6,432 nt of DNA from JBDNDK01 sp046719185 (GCA_046719185.1 JBDNDK010000142.1:1-6432), one strand, 5' to 3'; shown: positions 1-6,432, counted from the first letter of the stretch. Translations and numbers: made by a program. The notes: a model not told the origin generated them from the sequence alone.

Positions 1-420
1 GACTACATTGGTTCTATAGTTAATCCAACAAACGTGAAAGGTTTCTATGGAATGCTTGATATACCATTTGGTGAAACATTTAGCCTTATGGCAAAAGGTC
101 AATTCCTAGAAGCTATCGATACTGTTACTGCTGCTAATATGGTTAAAAAGGATAAACTTACTCAAGCATATGGTGCAATCGCTTGGAATTTCTCACCAAA
201 GAACACATTCGATGTATCATATGAGTATGTTAAGTATGATCCAACAACAGCTGGCTTAAGAAATATCGAAGAAGAATACTGGACATTCGGTATTGGTCAC
301 AAAATGGGCGACAATGCTAATCTTAAAGTTGGCTATCAGTTAGTTGACTACAAGGGTAGTGCAGCTACAGCTGACTACAGATCAGGCATAGGTGTTGTTC
401 AATTAGGAGTTAGCTTCTAA
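1..420 (+). CDS. Outer-membrane beta-barrel (porin-like) protein, C-terminal part
   Basis: The reading frame is open from base 1 to the TAA at 418-420, so the visible 139 residues are the C-terminal part of a longer protein. The GTG at 34 is an internal valine with no ribosome binding site in front of it. The sequence alternates polar and hydrophobic residues in short stretches separated by turns rich in Gly, Asn and Asp (for example FDVSYEYVKYD, YWTFGIGHKMG, NLKVGYQLVDYKG), as expected of antiparallel transmembrane beta strands. It ends in VVQLGVSF; a terminal aromatic residue after an alternating strand is the usual C-terminal signal read by the BAM assembly machinery. I infer an outer-membrane channel or porin-like barrel. 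The family cannot be fixed without the N-terminus, where an S-layer homology or other anchoring domain could lie. It is transcribed separately from glmS, being followed at once by a strong terminator. Confidence 0.72.
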   Translation, partial: DYIGSIVNPTNVKGFYGMLDIPFGETFSLMAKGQFLEAIDTVTAANMVKKDKLTQAYGAIAWNFSPKNTFDVSYEYVKYDPTTAGLRNIEEEYWTFGIGHKMGDNANLKVGYQLVDYKGSAATADYRSGIGVVQLGVSF

Positions 421-439
421 GCTGTTTAAGATGAATAAC

Positions 440-471
440 AAAAACTCCCCTAAAATGGGGAGTTTTTTTTT
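440..471 (+). terminator. Rho-independent terminator after the barrel protein gene
   Basis: An 11-base-pair stem (left arm 440-450, AAAAACTCCCC; right arm 457-467, GGGGAGTTTTT) encloses a six-base loop TAAAAT. The T run continues to 471. It lies 19 bases after the stop codon and has four consecutive G-C pairs at the loop end, a textbook intrinsic terminator. Confidence 0.93.
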
Positions 472-498
472 GCTCTTTTTATAATGGAATATTATAAT
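470..498 (+). promoter_or_regulatory. Candidate distal glmS promoter
   Basis: TTGCTC at 470-475 and a perfect TATAAT at 493-498 are separated by 17 bases. The -35 element overlaps the end of the upstream terminator. A start near 505 would give a leader of about 60 bases. This is pattern matching only; the region is very AT-rich, so a chance -10 match is easy. Confidence 0.5.
479..497. repeat. Inverted repeat over the distal glmS -10 region
   Basis: TTATAAT (479-485) and ATTATAA (491-497) are perfect inverted arms separated by GGAAT. The right arm covers most of the TATAAT at 493-498. The arrangement resembles a repressor site, but the arms contain no G or C and could be composition-driven. 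Confidence 0.4.
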
Positions 499-538
499 GA
501 AGAGTATATACAAATCTTTATATAATGATTAGTATATA
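493..538 (+). repeat. Imperfect 18-base direct repeat upstream of glmS, with a second possible -10
   Basis: TATAATGAAGAGTATATA at 493-510 recurs as TATAATGATTAGTATATA at 521-538. The copies match at 16 of 18 bases and start 28 bases apart. Each is followed by a similar tail (CAAATC, then GACAAAAATC). Each copy begins with a perfect -10 hexamer, so the repeat could be a duplicated promoter, with a proximal start near 533, or a pair of regulator sites. A -35 for the second copy is weak (ATGAAG at 497-502 with an 18-base spacer). Confidence 0.55.
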
Positions 539-566
539 GACAAAAATCAACATAGAGGGTAGATAA

Positions 567-2399
567 ATGTGCGGAATAGTTGGATATATCGGAAACAAAC
601 AAGCTTGCTCAATTTTAATTGAAGGATTGAAAAGGCTTGAATATAGGGGATATGATTCTGCTGGAATAGCTGTGATGAGCAATGACGGTGTAGATGTTAG
701 AAAAAGTGTTGGTAAATTGAAAGCACTTGAGAATGTGATTGAAAATTGTGAACCTTCTGGAACTGTTGGAATTGGACATACAAGATGGGCAACGCATGGT
801 AGACCATCAGATGAGAATGCACATCCTCATTCAGGTGGCAATGATGGAAGTATAACAGTTGTTCATAATGGGATTATAGAAAACTATGTAGAGTTAAAAG
901 AAAAGCTTCTTAAAGAGGGGTATATATTCAAATCTGAGACAGATACAGAAGTTGCTGCACATTTAATTGCAAGTTATTATAAGGGTGATATTGCTGAAGC
1001 TGTAAGAATAGCTTGTAAAGAAATTGAGGGGTCATTTGCTTTGGTTGTGATGGCAACAGCAGAGCCTGATGTGATTGTTTCTGCAAGAAGACATAGCCCA
1101 TTAGTTGTTGGAATTGGCGAGAATGAAAATTATCTAGCATCTGATGTTGGTGCTTTTCTTAAATATACCCGTGATTTTATATATGTTGATGATGATAATA
1201 TAGCAATTATTACTGCTGACTGTGTAAAGATAATAGATCTTGATGGAAATATTGTTGACAAGCAGCCAGCTAGGGTTGAATGGGATGCTGCAATGGCTGA
1301 AAGAGGCGGATATGAGCATTTTATGCTTAAAGAAATAATAGAACAGCCAAGAGCACTTAGAGAGACCATGAGAGGCAGATTAAGCCCAGATAAAGATTCT
1401 ATAGTCCTTGAAGGTATTGGATTAACTGATGATGAGATAAAAAATATTGAAAAAATTACAATGATAGCTTGCGGAACAGCTTACCATGCATCAATGGCAG
1501 GAAAGTATGCTATAGAACAATTATGCAGAATTCCTGTAGAAATTGATGTTGCTTCAGAGCTTAGATATAGAGATCCTATTGTTACAAAAAATACTTTGGG
1601 AATAGTGATCAGTCAGTCTGGTGAAACTTTAGATACTATAGTTGGCATGAGAGAAGTGAAGAATAAGGGTGCAAAGGTGCTTGCTATCACTAATGTTGTT
1701 GGTAGTTTGTGTGCAAGGGAAGCTGATGGTGTTTTATATACCTATGCTGGTCCTGAAATAGCTGTTGCTAGTACAAAAGCATATACCACTCAGCTGATGG
1801 TACTGTATCTCATAGCATTATATATTGCACAGGTGAGGGGAACAATATCCCCAGAAAGAGCTCAAGAGCTTAAAAATGCACTTTGGGAATTGCCTCAGCA
1901 AGCTGAGCTTATATTAAATGATTATAATGCTGTGATTAGTGCTGCAGAGAGATATTATTGTTATAATGGTTTCCTTTATATGGGTAGGGGTATAAATCTA
2001 GCAAGTGCTCTTGAGGGAGCATTGAAAATAAAAGAAATATCTTACATGCATGCAGAAGGTTATGCTGCCGGTGAGATGAAGCACGGACCTATTGCAATGA
2101 TAGATCCAACTTTTGCTACCATTGCTATTTCAGTGCAGTCATCAGTTTATGATAAAATGCTTAGCAATATCAGAGAAGTAAAGGCAAGGAGTGGTGAAGT
2201 GATTGCAATTGCAAATACTGGTGATGAAGTGATAAAAGATTATTGTGACAGAGTGGTTTACATACCAAAAACTGAAGAGCTTTTCTCACCTGTATTAGTG
2301 GCTATTCCTTTGCAGTTGATGGCATATTTTGTTGCAAAAAGCAGAGGTCCAGCAATTGACCAGCCTAGAAATCTTGCAAAAACTGTCACAGTAGAATAA
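567..2399 (+). CDS. glmS: Glutamine--fructose-6-phosphate aminotransferase (isomerizing), glucosamine-6-phosphate synthase
   Basis: This enzyme makes glucosamine-6-phosphate from fructose-6-phosphate and glutamine, the first step to UDP-GlcNAc for peptidoglycan and lipopolysaccharide; it acts in the cytoplasm. The 610 residues match the usual length (about 609 in E. coli). The N-terminal class II glutaminase domain (about 1-240) has Cys2, exposed as the nucleophile after Met removal (MCGIVGYIG), GHTRWATHG (70-78), HNGIIENY (100-107) and SETDTE with Asp126. Two sugar-isomerase (SIS) domains follow, at about 290-430 and 460-600. They carry CGTAYH (302-307), SQSGETLDT (349-357), STKAYTTQ (402-409), MGRG (472-475), Glu490, His506 in the EMKHGP motif, and a C-terminal tail with Lys605 in NLAKTVTVE; the last three correspond to known isomerase residues. 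AGAGGG at 554-559, seven bases before the ATG, supports the start. It appears to be a single-gene unit. Nothing essential is missing. Confidence 0.98.
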   Translation: MCGIVGYIGNKQACSILIEGLKRLEYRGYDSAGIAVMSNDGVDVRKSVGKLKALENVIENCEPSGTVGIGHTRWATHGRPSDENAHPHSGGNDGSITVVHNGIIENYVELKEKLLKEGYIFKSETDTEVAAHLIASYYKGDIAEAVRIACKEIEGSFALVVMATAEPDVIVSARRHSPLVVGIGENENYLASDVGAFLKYTRDFIYVDDDNIAIITADCVKIIDLDGNIVDKQPARVEWDAAMAERGGYEHFMLKEIIEQPRALRETMRGRLSPDKDSIVLEGIGLTDDEIKNIEKITMIACGTAYHASMAGKYAIEQLCRIPVEIDVASELRYRDPIVTKNTLGIVISQSGETLDTIVGMREVKNKGAKVLAITNVVGSLCAREADGVLYTYAGPEIAVASTKAYTTQLMVLYLIALYIAQVRGTISPERAQELKNALWELPQQAELILNDYNAVISAAERYYCYNGFLYMGRGINLASALEGALKIKEISYMHAEGYAAGEMKHGPIAMIDPTFATIAISVQSSVYDKMLSNIREVKARSGEVIAIANTGDEVIKDYCDRVVYIPKTEELFSPVLVAIPLQLMAYFVAKSRGPAIDQPRNLAKTVTVE

Positions 2400-2548
2400 G
2401 TATAATGTGTGACAATAAATAATAAAATATATATCTATTACATTAAAAAGTTCCATATATTATTAACAGGCCATTTATTATTAAGATATTTGCTATTTTG
2501 TTGATTGAAACTTATTAATTGATGGGTAAATAGACTCTAGGGAAGAGA

Positions 2549-2577
2549 TTGAATTAACAGTTTGTTATTATTATAAT
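2549..2577 (+). promoter_or_regulatory. Promoter of the STAS-ATPase gene
   Basis: TTGAAT at 2549-2554 and a perfect TATAAT at 2572-2577 have an ideal 17-base spacer. The predicted start near 2584 leaves a leader of about 55 bases before the ATG at 2639. The rest of the 2400-2548 spacer is AT-rich; I see no gene, no convincing terminator for glmS and no structured RNA in it. Confidence 0.68.
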
Positions 2578-2588
2578 ATAGACTGTTA
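2555..2588. repeat. Inverted repeat bracketing the -10 element
   Basis: TAACAGT (2555-2561) and ACTGTTA (2582-2588) are perfect seven-base inverted arms, 20 bases apart, placed on either side of the TATAAT at 2572-2577 and covering the predicted transcription start. The position fits a repressor operator. No cognate regulator is identifiable from this window. Confidence 0.4.
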
Positions 2589-2625
2589 TTTCATTGGCAT
2601 CTTTTTTGCTTTCGCTGTTGAAAGT

Positions 2626-2632
2626 GAGGTGG
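2626..2632 (+). promoter_or_regulatory. Ribosome binding site deciding the STAS-ATPase start
   Basis: GAGGTGG lies six bases before the ATG at 2639. It favours this start over the in-frame TTG at 2594, which has no purine-rich site in front and would sit only about ten bases after the predicted transcription start. A second in-frame ATG at 2642 is nearly as well placed. Confidence 0.8.
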
Positions 2633-2638
2633 ATTACC

Positions 2639-3475
2639 ATGATGCCTAACATGGAAAATAATATTAGTTCGTTTGTGATAAGACAAAATAATACAAATAA
2701 ATCAGTTGAAATTATAAAGGTTAATGGTAAACTGTTGAAAACAGAAGCAACAGCTGTATTGCGTCAAGTAAGAGAAGCAATCAATTGTATGCCTAAGAAA
2801 ATAATAATAGATCTAAATGATGTCTTTACTATAAATGTATCAGGTACTCAAGCAATTAGGGAAAGTAGTAACCTCTGCCATAAAAATGGAATCGAATTTG
2901 AACTAGTATCTTATTCTGATGCAATAATCAATATGATTAGTTCACCAGATCTTTCTTTAGTTACGGATCCTTCTAAACCAATTATAGATTTTCTTTATTC
3001 TGAATCTATACCTATTGGTGTTGAGTGCACAAGTGATACTTGGAAAATGTATGAATTTATAGCTCTTGCAGATGCTAGTGCTATTCCAATATTAAGGGAA
3101 AAAATATTAGAAGCCGCATCAATTACTGGTGCCTCTGAAGATGTTCTTACTGATATTCAGATTGCTTCTGGAGAGGCATTAACTAATGCATATAAGCATG
3201 GATCACCCAAAAAAGGGCTTAATAAAATAAAACTTAGATTTATGATATGTACTAGTGTGATTGCTGTTGAAATAGAAGATGAAGGTGAACCATTTAATCA
3301 TTGGACAAATTATCTTGCAGATCCAATTGAGTTGAGAGACCATGGAATGGGCATATTTTTAATGAAAGAATCTATGGACAAAGTAGAATTCTTCTCAGGA
3401 ATGTCTGGAAATAAAGTTAGAATGCTGAAGTGGCTTCAAAAGAATGAATCAAAGCAATATGCAAATGCTATGTAA
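2639..3475 (+). CDS. STAS domain fused to an RsbW/SpoIIAB-like ATPase domain (partner-switching regulator)
   Basis: The 278-residue cytoplasmic protein has no membrane segment. Residues about 20-105 resemble a STAS/anti-sigma-factor-antagonist domain: strand VEIIKVNGKL, a helix, strand KKIIIDL (53-59), then the loop INVSGTQAI and the next helix. Residues about 130-270 are a GHKL-type ATPase domain of the RsbW/SpoIIAB class. It has an N box with Glu179 and Asn183 (EALTNAYKHG), a G1 box DEGEPF (214-219), and a G2 box HGMGIF (235-240) followed by MDKVEF, as in RsbW. In the classical system a separate kinase phosphorylates a Ser in the DSSG-type loop of the antagonist. Here both sides are in one chain and the loop reads N66-V67-S68-G69, so the usual Asp and phosphorylated Ser are replaced. 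An intramolecular switch or a signal-output protein is my inference; the target (sigma factor or other) is unknown. No sigma factor, phosphatase or sensor gene is adjacent. It has its own promoter and is not in an evident operon. Confidence 0.85.
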   Translation: MMPNMENNISSFVIRQNNTNKSVEIIKVNGKLLKTEATAVLRQVREAINCMPKKIIIDLNDVFTINVSGTQAIRESSNLCHKNGIEFELVSYSDAIINMISSPDLSLVTDPSKPIIDFLYSESIPIGVECTSDTWKMYEFIALADASAIPILREKILEAASITGASEDVLTDIQIASGEALTNAYKHGSPKKGLNKIKLRFMICTSVIAVEIEDEGEPFNHWTNYLADPIELRDHGMGIFLMKESMDKVEFFSGMSGNKVRMLKWLQKNESKQYANAM

Positions 3476-3499
3476 ACCTTCTCAACAGTGTTAATCTTA

Positions 3500-3541
3500 A
3501 AACAGCGGAGAGTATTAATTTTTCTATATTCTCCGCTGTTT
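3500..3541. terminator. Bidirectional hairpin terminator between convergent genes
   Basis: A 12-base-pair stem (3500-3511 AAACAGCGGAGA with 3530-3541 TCTCCGCTGTTT) can extend inward by four pairs including one G-T wobble, leaving a ten-base loop at 3516-3525. It sits between the convergent stops at 3475 and 3586. The T tail is short on both strands (TTTAT on plus, GTTTTAAG on minus), so efficiency is uncertain, but it is the only strong hairpin in the 110-base gap. Confidence 0.75.
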
Positions 3542-3585
3542 ATAACAATGACATCAATCTTCAAAGAATTTTGGTCTGTTTAATT

Positions 3586-4890
3586 TTATTCATACTCAGG
3601 CAGCCAGTCTTTATGAGCTTCAAATAAATCATCACAAAGAGCTATTGTTTCATCCATTGTCAAATTGACAGATGTAAGTGGGTCAAGCAAAGCTGCATGA
3701 TATACATATTCTTTCTTTCTTGTAGCACTTGCTTTTTGTGTGAGCAGATGAACATTTACATTTGTTCTTGTTACAGCTGCACATTGTTCCGGCATATCAC
3801 CATAAACTATTCCTTGGATTCCATTATAATCAACTAGACAAGGAAGCTCTACACAAGCATTATTTGGAAGGTTTGTTATATGATTTTTGTTTAATATGTT
3901 TCCATGAATAACAAATGGTTCATTAGTTTCCATTGCATGGATTATATATGAACCATATTCTCTAGTTCTTCTCACATTTTCAATTGGCTCATTCCTATCA
4001 GAGAAAGACTTTGCCATTTCATCCCATGAATTGTTTTGATGTATGCATCTTCTAATATATTCATCAATTGGAACTTTGAATTGTTCTATCAACTCATCAT
4101 GACCTTTTCTGATGAAATATGGCACATATTCTGCCATATGTTCACTAGATTCACCGCCATAGTATCCAAACTTTTTCAGCATTTCAAATCTCACTAAATC
4201 ATGTTGAACAAATTCTGCATTGTCATTGACCAACTGCTTAAGTTTTGGATATAAATCAACACCATTGTGTTCAAGCTTTGTGAACCAAGCACAGTGATTT
4301 ACACCAACAGCAACAAATGCCACTTCTTCTCTAGGAATCTCTAAGCATTTAGATAGCCATCCATGAGCACCTTGAATACCATGGCATAGACCAACAGCTT
4401 TAACATTTGTTTGCTGCAAAACTGCACCAGTGTTGATTGCCATAGGATTTGTATAGTTCAAAAGCCATGCATTTGGACAAACTTCTTCCATATCATGACA
4501 CATATCTACCATCACAGGAATTGTTCTAAGTCCCCTAAAGATACCACCTATTCCTAAGGTATCAGCAATTGTTTGTTTTAAGCCATATTTTTTTGGTATT
4601 TCAAAATCTATGACTGTGCAAGGTTCATAACCGCCAACTTGTATAGTGTTAAATACATAGTCAGAGTTTTCAAGAGCTTTTTTCCTATCAGTCGATGCAG
4701 TAATTTTTGGCTTAACATTCATTGCATCAGCTAATTTGTGAGCAAGAATTTCAGCAATTTTAAGTCTGTCTTCATCAATATCCATTAATGAAATTTCAGA
4801 TTCAGCTAATTCTGGAAAGTGGAAAATATCACCTATTAAGTTTTTAGTGAATATCACACTTCCAGCACCTATAAATGTTATTTTTGGCAA
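3586..4890 (-). CDS. melA: Alpha-galactosidase, glycoside hydrolase family 4 (MelA type)
   Basis: GH4 enzymes cleave glycosides by an unusual oxidation-elimination-reduction route that needs NAD+ and a divalent metal such as Mn2+; MelA acts in the cytoplasm on melibiose-type alpha-galactosides. The 434 residues match the family length. The N-terminal dinucleotide-binding strand and loop is KITFIGAGS (3-11), with the acidic strand end LMDID (35-39). Other MelA-like signatures are QVGGYEP (84-90), QTIADTLGIGGIFRGLRTIP (106-125), NYTNPM (145-150), Cys169-His170 and His199 in VNHCAW as the likely metal site, GESSEH (246-251) and the C-terminal DDLFEAHKDWLPEYE. These resemble the Bacillus and E. 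coli MelA proteins as I remember them, rather than the phospho-glucosidase branch. The start is TTG, with GGAGG at 4897-4901 six bases upstream. The gene follows dsbD by 68 bases and may be partly cotranscribed with it. No sugar transporter or regulator is in view. The substrate could be another alpha-galactoside. Confidence 0.9.
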   Translation of the reverse strand: MPKITFIGAGSVIFTKNLIGDIFHFPELAESEISLMDIDEDRLKIAEILAHKLADAMNVKPKITASTDRKKALENSDYVFNTIQVGGYEPCTVIDFEIPKKYGLKQTIADTLGIGGIFRGLRTIPVMVDMCHDMEEVCPNAWLLNYTNPMAINTGAVLQQTNVKAVGLCHGIQGAHGWLSKCLEIPREEVAFVAVGVNHCAWFTKLEHNGVDLYPKLKQLVNDNAEFVQHDLVRFEMLKKFGYYGGESSEHMAEYVPYFIRKGHDELIEQFKVPIDEYIRRCIHQNNSWDEMAKSFSDRNEPIENVRRTREYGSYIIHAMETNEPFVIHGNILNKNHITNLPNNACVELPCLVDYNGIQGIVYGDMPEQCAAVTRTNVNVHLLTQKASATRKKEYVYHAALLDPLTSVNLTMDETIALCDDLFEAHKDWLPEYE

Positions 4891-4901
4891 AACAATCCTC
4901 C
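4891..4901 (-). promoter_or_regulatory. Strong ribosome binding site for the TTG start of melA
   Basis: On the minus strand GGAGG (4901-4897) is followed by ATTGTT and then TTG at 4890-4888. The next residues, PKITFIGAG, align with the usual N-terminus of MelA proteins, so site and homology agree on TTG as the initiation codon. Confidence 0.85.
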
Positions 4902-4925
4902 AAATATCTATAACTGCAATTTAGT

Positions 4926-4962
4926 ATTATAATAGTTTAAGGCTTATGTTCTAACTAGTCAA
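4926..4962 (-). promoter_or_regulatory. Candidate melA promoter in the dsbD-melA gap
   Basis: On the minus strand TTGACT (4962-4957) and TAAACT (4939-4934) are 17 bases apart. An alternative is a perfect TATAAT (4931-4926) with a poor -35 (TTAGAA, 4954-4949). Either would start melA within the 68-base gap. The TTGACT lies inside a 12-base palindrome and overlaps the dsbD stop. Read-through from dsbD is equally possible, since no terminator is visible here. Confidence 0.45.
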
Positions 4963-4968
4963 TTGACT
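4957..4968. repeat. Perfect 12-base palindrome at the dsbD stop codon
   Basis: AGTCAATTGACT is its own reverse complement. It covers the TGA stop of dsbD and the candidate -35 of melA. It has no loop and no T tract, so it is not a terminator; a regulator-binding site is possible. Confidence 0.4.
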
Positions 4969-6432
4969 TTTTTCATAACTTGAAGAAAGATTTCTTTGTT
5001 AACATTTCCTATCACTCTTGATGTCTGCACTTCTTTTCCATTTTTATCATAGAAAAACACGGTTGGATAGCCTGCTACCTTGAATTTTTTTTCTAATTCT
5101 TTCACTTCAGGAGTAGGGCTTGTGCCATCTACAACAAATCTAGCAAATCTTTCACCTTCTTTAATTACTTTAGGATCACTTAAGGCTCCATGCTCTAGTT
5201 CTTTGCATGATACACACCATTTGGCAGAAAACTTCAAAATAACAGGTTTTCCATCTTTTATAGCCTGATTAAATGCATTTTCAGAATATGGTTCAAATGT
5301 CAAACTTTCTTTGAATCCATGTGCCTGATAATATATTATTGCAGTGCTTGCTAATATAAATGCAATCACTTTAACTAATCCTCTAGACCATTTAGAAGAT
5401 TTTGTTGCTGTATCCATAAACACAAGATAAAATGCCAGGCTAAGCAACACAAATGGCATCATTATTCTTCCAAGATTGGCAGGTATTATAGGAGTTAGGA
5501 AATAAACTGCAGCACCCATAAGTAAGAAACCAGCAATTCTTTTTACTGTTACCATCCACAATCCCGGCATTGGCAGTTTTGCAGAAAATGCAGCAACTCC
5601 AAATAGTGGCGTTCCAATACCTATTGCCATCACAAAGAACAACAAAAACCCCTGCAATGGATCACCTATTTGAGCAACATACAGCATTAAGCCCAAAACA
5701 ACAGGTCCAACACAAGGAGATGCTACAAGTCCAAATATTAAACCCATAAAGAAAGCACCGATAATTCCTGTTTTTCCGGCAGATCTTTTTGCAATAAACT
5801 CTGGAGGTTTTATCTCAAATAAACCAAACATAGAAAGAGATAAAGCAAACAGCATTAAAGATATGCCAACTACTATAATTGGCATTTGCATTGCAGTACC
5901 TATTTGATTGCCTGTCAAAGCTGCAAAAACCCCTAAAATTGAGTATGTTATGCCAATTCCAAATACATAGACAGCTGCATACAACAATACTTTCAATGTA
6001 TTTTTTTCACTTTGATTTGAAAAGTATCCTAGTGTAATTGGATACATCGGATAAACACAAGGTGTGAAGGCAAGCATTATTCCAAATACATATAGAATGC
6101 CTAGTTTTATAGGAAGACTTGCAGATTCAAGCTTCTTTTTTAATCCATCATCATCTTTTTTTTCAGACCTTGCAACTTTTTCTTTTTTTTCAATCTCTTG
6201 AAATAATGTAGAATTAGTTTTTTTTATCCCATCAGAAGATTTTACAATATCAACTTCTGATTGTATTTCAATTTTCTGGGGCATCAGACATTGGGTGTCT
6301 GTACATCCCTGAATGTCTAAAATTGCTTTGATTTCTGCTTTTGTATCACTTCTAACAGATTCTTTTACTTTTCCATAAGCAAAAATATAAATAGTCCCTT
6401 CATATACTGGTATTTCTTCATTTGGTGAAAAG
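4959..6432 (-). CDS. dsbD: Thiol:disulfide interchange protein DsbD, 5' end outside the window
   Basis: DsbD passes electrons from cytoplasmic thioredoxin across the inner membrane to periplasmic disulfide isomerases and cytochrome c maturation partners. The frame is open to the window edge: 490 residues are visible, and the ATG at 6284 is internal, because the 49 residues before it include the N-terminal-domain motif QGCTDTQC (Cys43, Cys48 of the visible part). A charged, lysine-rich linker (about 65-105) follows. The membrane domain (about 108-370) has about eight hydrophobic segments and the two paired cysteines, in FTPCVYP (Cys125) and ASPCVGP (Cys240). The C-terminal thioredoxin-like domain (about 380-490) has WCVSCKELE (Cys406, Cys409) and the cis-Pro motif GYPTVFFYD. 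All three redox pairs are present, so it should be functional. The missing part should hold the signal peptide and the first half of the N-terminal domain. melA lies just downstream on the same strand. Confidence 0.95.
   Translation of the reverse strand, partial: FSPNEEIPVYEGTIYIFAYGKVKESVRSDTKAEIKAILDIQGCTDTQCLMPQKIEIQSEVDIVKSSDGIKKTNSTLFQEIEKKEKVARSEKKDDDGLKKKLESASLPIKLGILYVFGIMLAFTPCVYPMYPITLGYFSNQSEKNTLKVLLYAAVYVFGIGITYSILGVFAALTGNQIGTAMQMPIIVVGISLMLFALSLSMFGLFEIKPPEFIAKRSAGKTGIIGAFFMGLIFGLVASPCVGPVVLGLMLYVAQIGDPLQGFLLFFVMAIGIGTPLFGVAAFSAKLPMPGLWMVTVKRIAGFLLMGAAVYFLTPIIPANLGRIMMPFVLLSLAFYLVFMDTATKSSKWSRGLVKVIAFILASTAIIYYQAHGFKESLTFEPYSENAFNQAIKDGKPVILKFSAKWCVSCKELEHGALSDPKVIKEGERFARFVVDGTSPTPEVKELEKKFKVAGYPTVFFYDKNGKEVQTSRVIGNVNKEIFLQVMKKVN

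Noticed and set aside
34..420. Complete small gene starting with GTG at 34
   Set aside because: The frame is open to base 1, no ribosome binding site precedes the GTG, and the product looks like the end of a larger barrel.
472..566. glmS ribozyme/riboswitch in front of glmS
   Set aside because: Only about 95 bases lie between the upstream terminator and the ATG, and they are AT-rich repeats with no sign of the ribozyme's GC-containing core and pseudoknots.
615..1369. Antisense open frames inside glmS
   Set aside because: They are short, low-complexity translations opposite strongly conserved glmS codons, with no start signals or recognisable domains.
2400..2548. glmS terminator or small RNA in the AT-rich spacer
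   Set aside because: I found only AT-rich partial repeats (TTATTAA, TATTATTAA); no stem with G-C pairs followed by a T tract is visible.
2594..2638. Longer N-terminus of the STAS-ATPase protein from a TTG at 2594
   Set aside because: It has no ribosome binding site and would start about ten bases after the predicted transcription start, whereas the ATG at 2639 has GAGGTGG at good spacing.
5080..5268. Open frame on the plus strand inside dsbD
   Set aside because: It lies opposite the conserved thioredoxin-like domain of DsbD and has no features of its own.

Overview
The window holds five protein-coding genes from an AT-rich bacterium. Two are cut by the window edges: an outer-membrane barrel protein on the left and dsbD on the right. 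The C-terminus of a beta-barrel protein ending in Phe, together with a DsbD-type transmembrane thiol-disulfide interchange protein, points to a diderm cell with an outer membrane and periplasm. The species cannot be named from this sequence. TTG start codons, clear Shine-Dalgarno sites and TATAAT-type promoters fit a low-GC genome.

Layout. Bases 1-420 (+) are the 3' end of the barrel protein gene, closed by a strong intrinsic terminator at 440-471. A repeat-rich promoter region at 470-566 leads into glmS (567-2399, +), a full-length glucosamine-6-phosphate synthase. A 239-base AT-rich spacer with a good promoter precedes a gene at 2639-3475 (+). This encodes a STAS domain fused to an RsbW/SpoIIAB-like ATPase domain, i.e. 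both sides of a partner-switching module in one chain. It converges with a leftward block across a hairpin at 3500-3541 that can serve both strands. The leftward block is dsbD (4959-6432, 5' end outside the window) followed by a melA-type GH4 alpha-galactosidase (3586-4890, TTG start).

The genes do not form one pathway. GlmS supplies amino sugar for peptidoglycan and lipopolysaccharide. The barrel protein and DsbD are envelope components. MelA is cytoplasmic sugar catabolism. The STAS-ATPase protein is a regulator with no partner gene visible here. This looks like ordinary chromosome, with no sign of a mobile element, phage or CRISPR. The most notable items are the STAS-ATPase fusion with its altered phosphorylation motif, and the repeat structures at the glmS and STAS-ATPase promoters.
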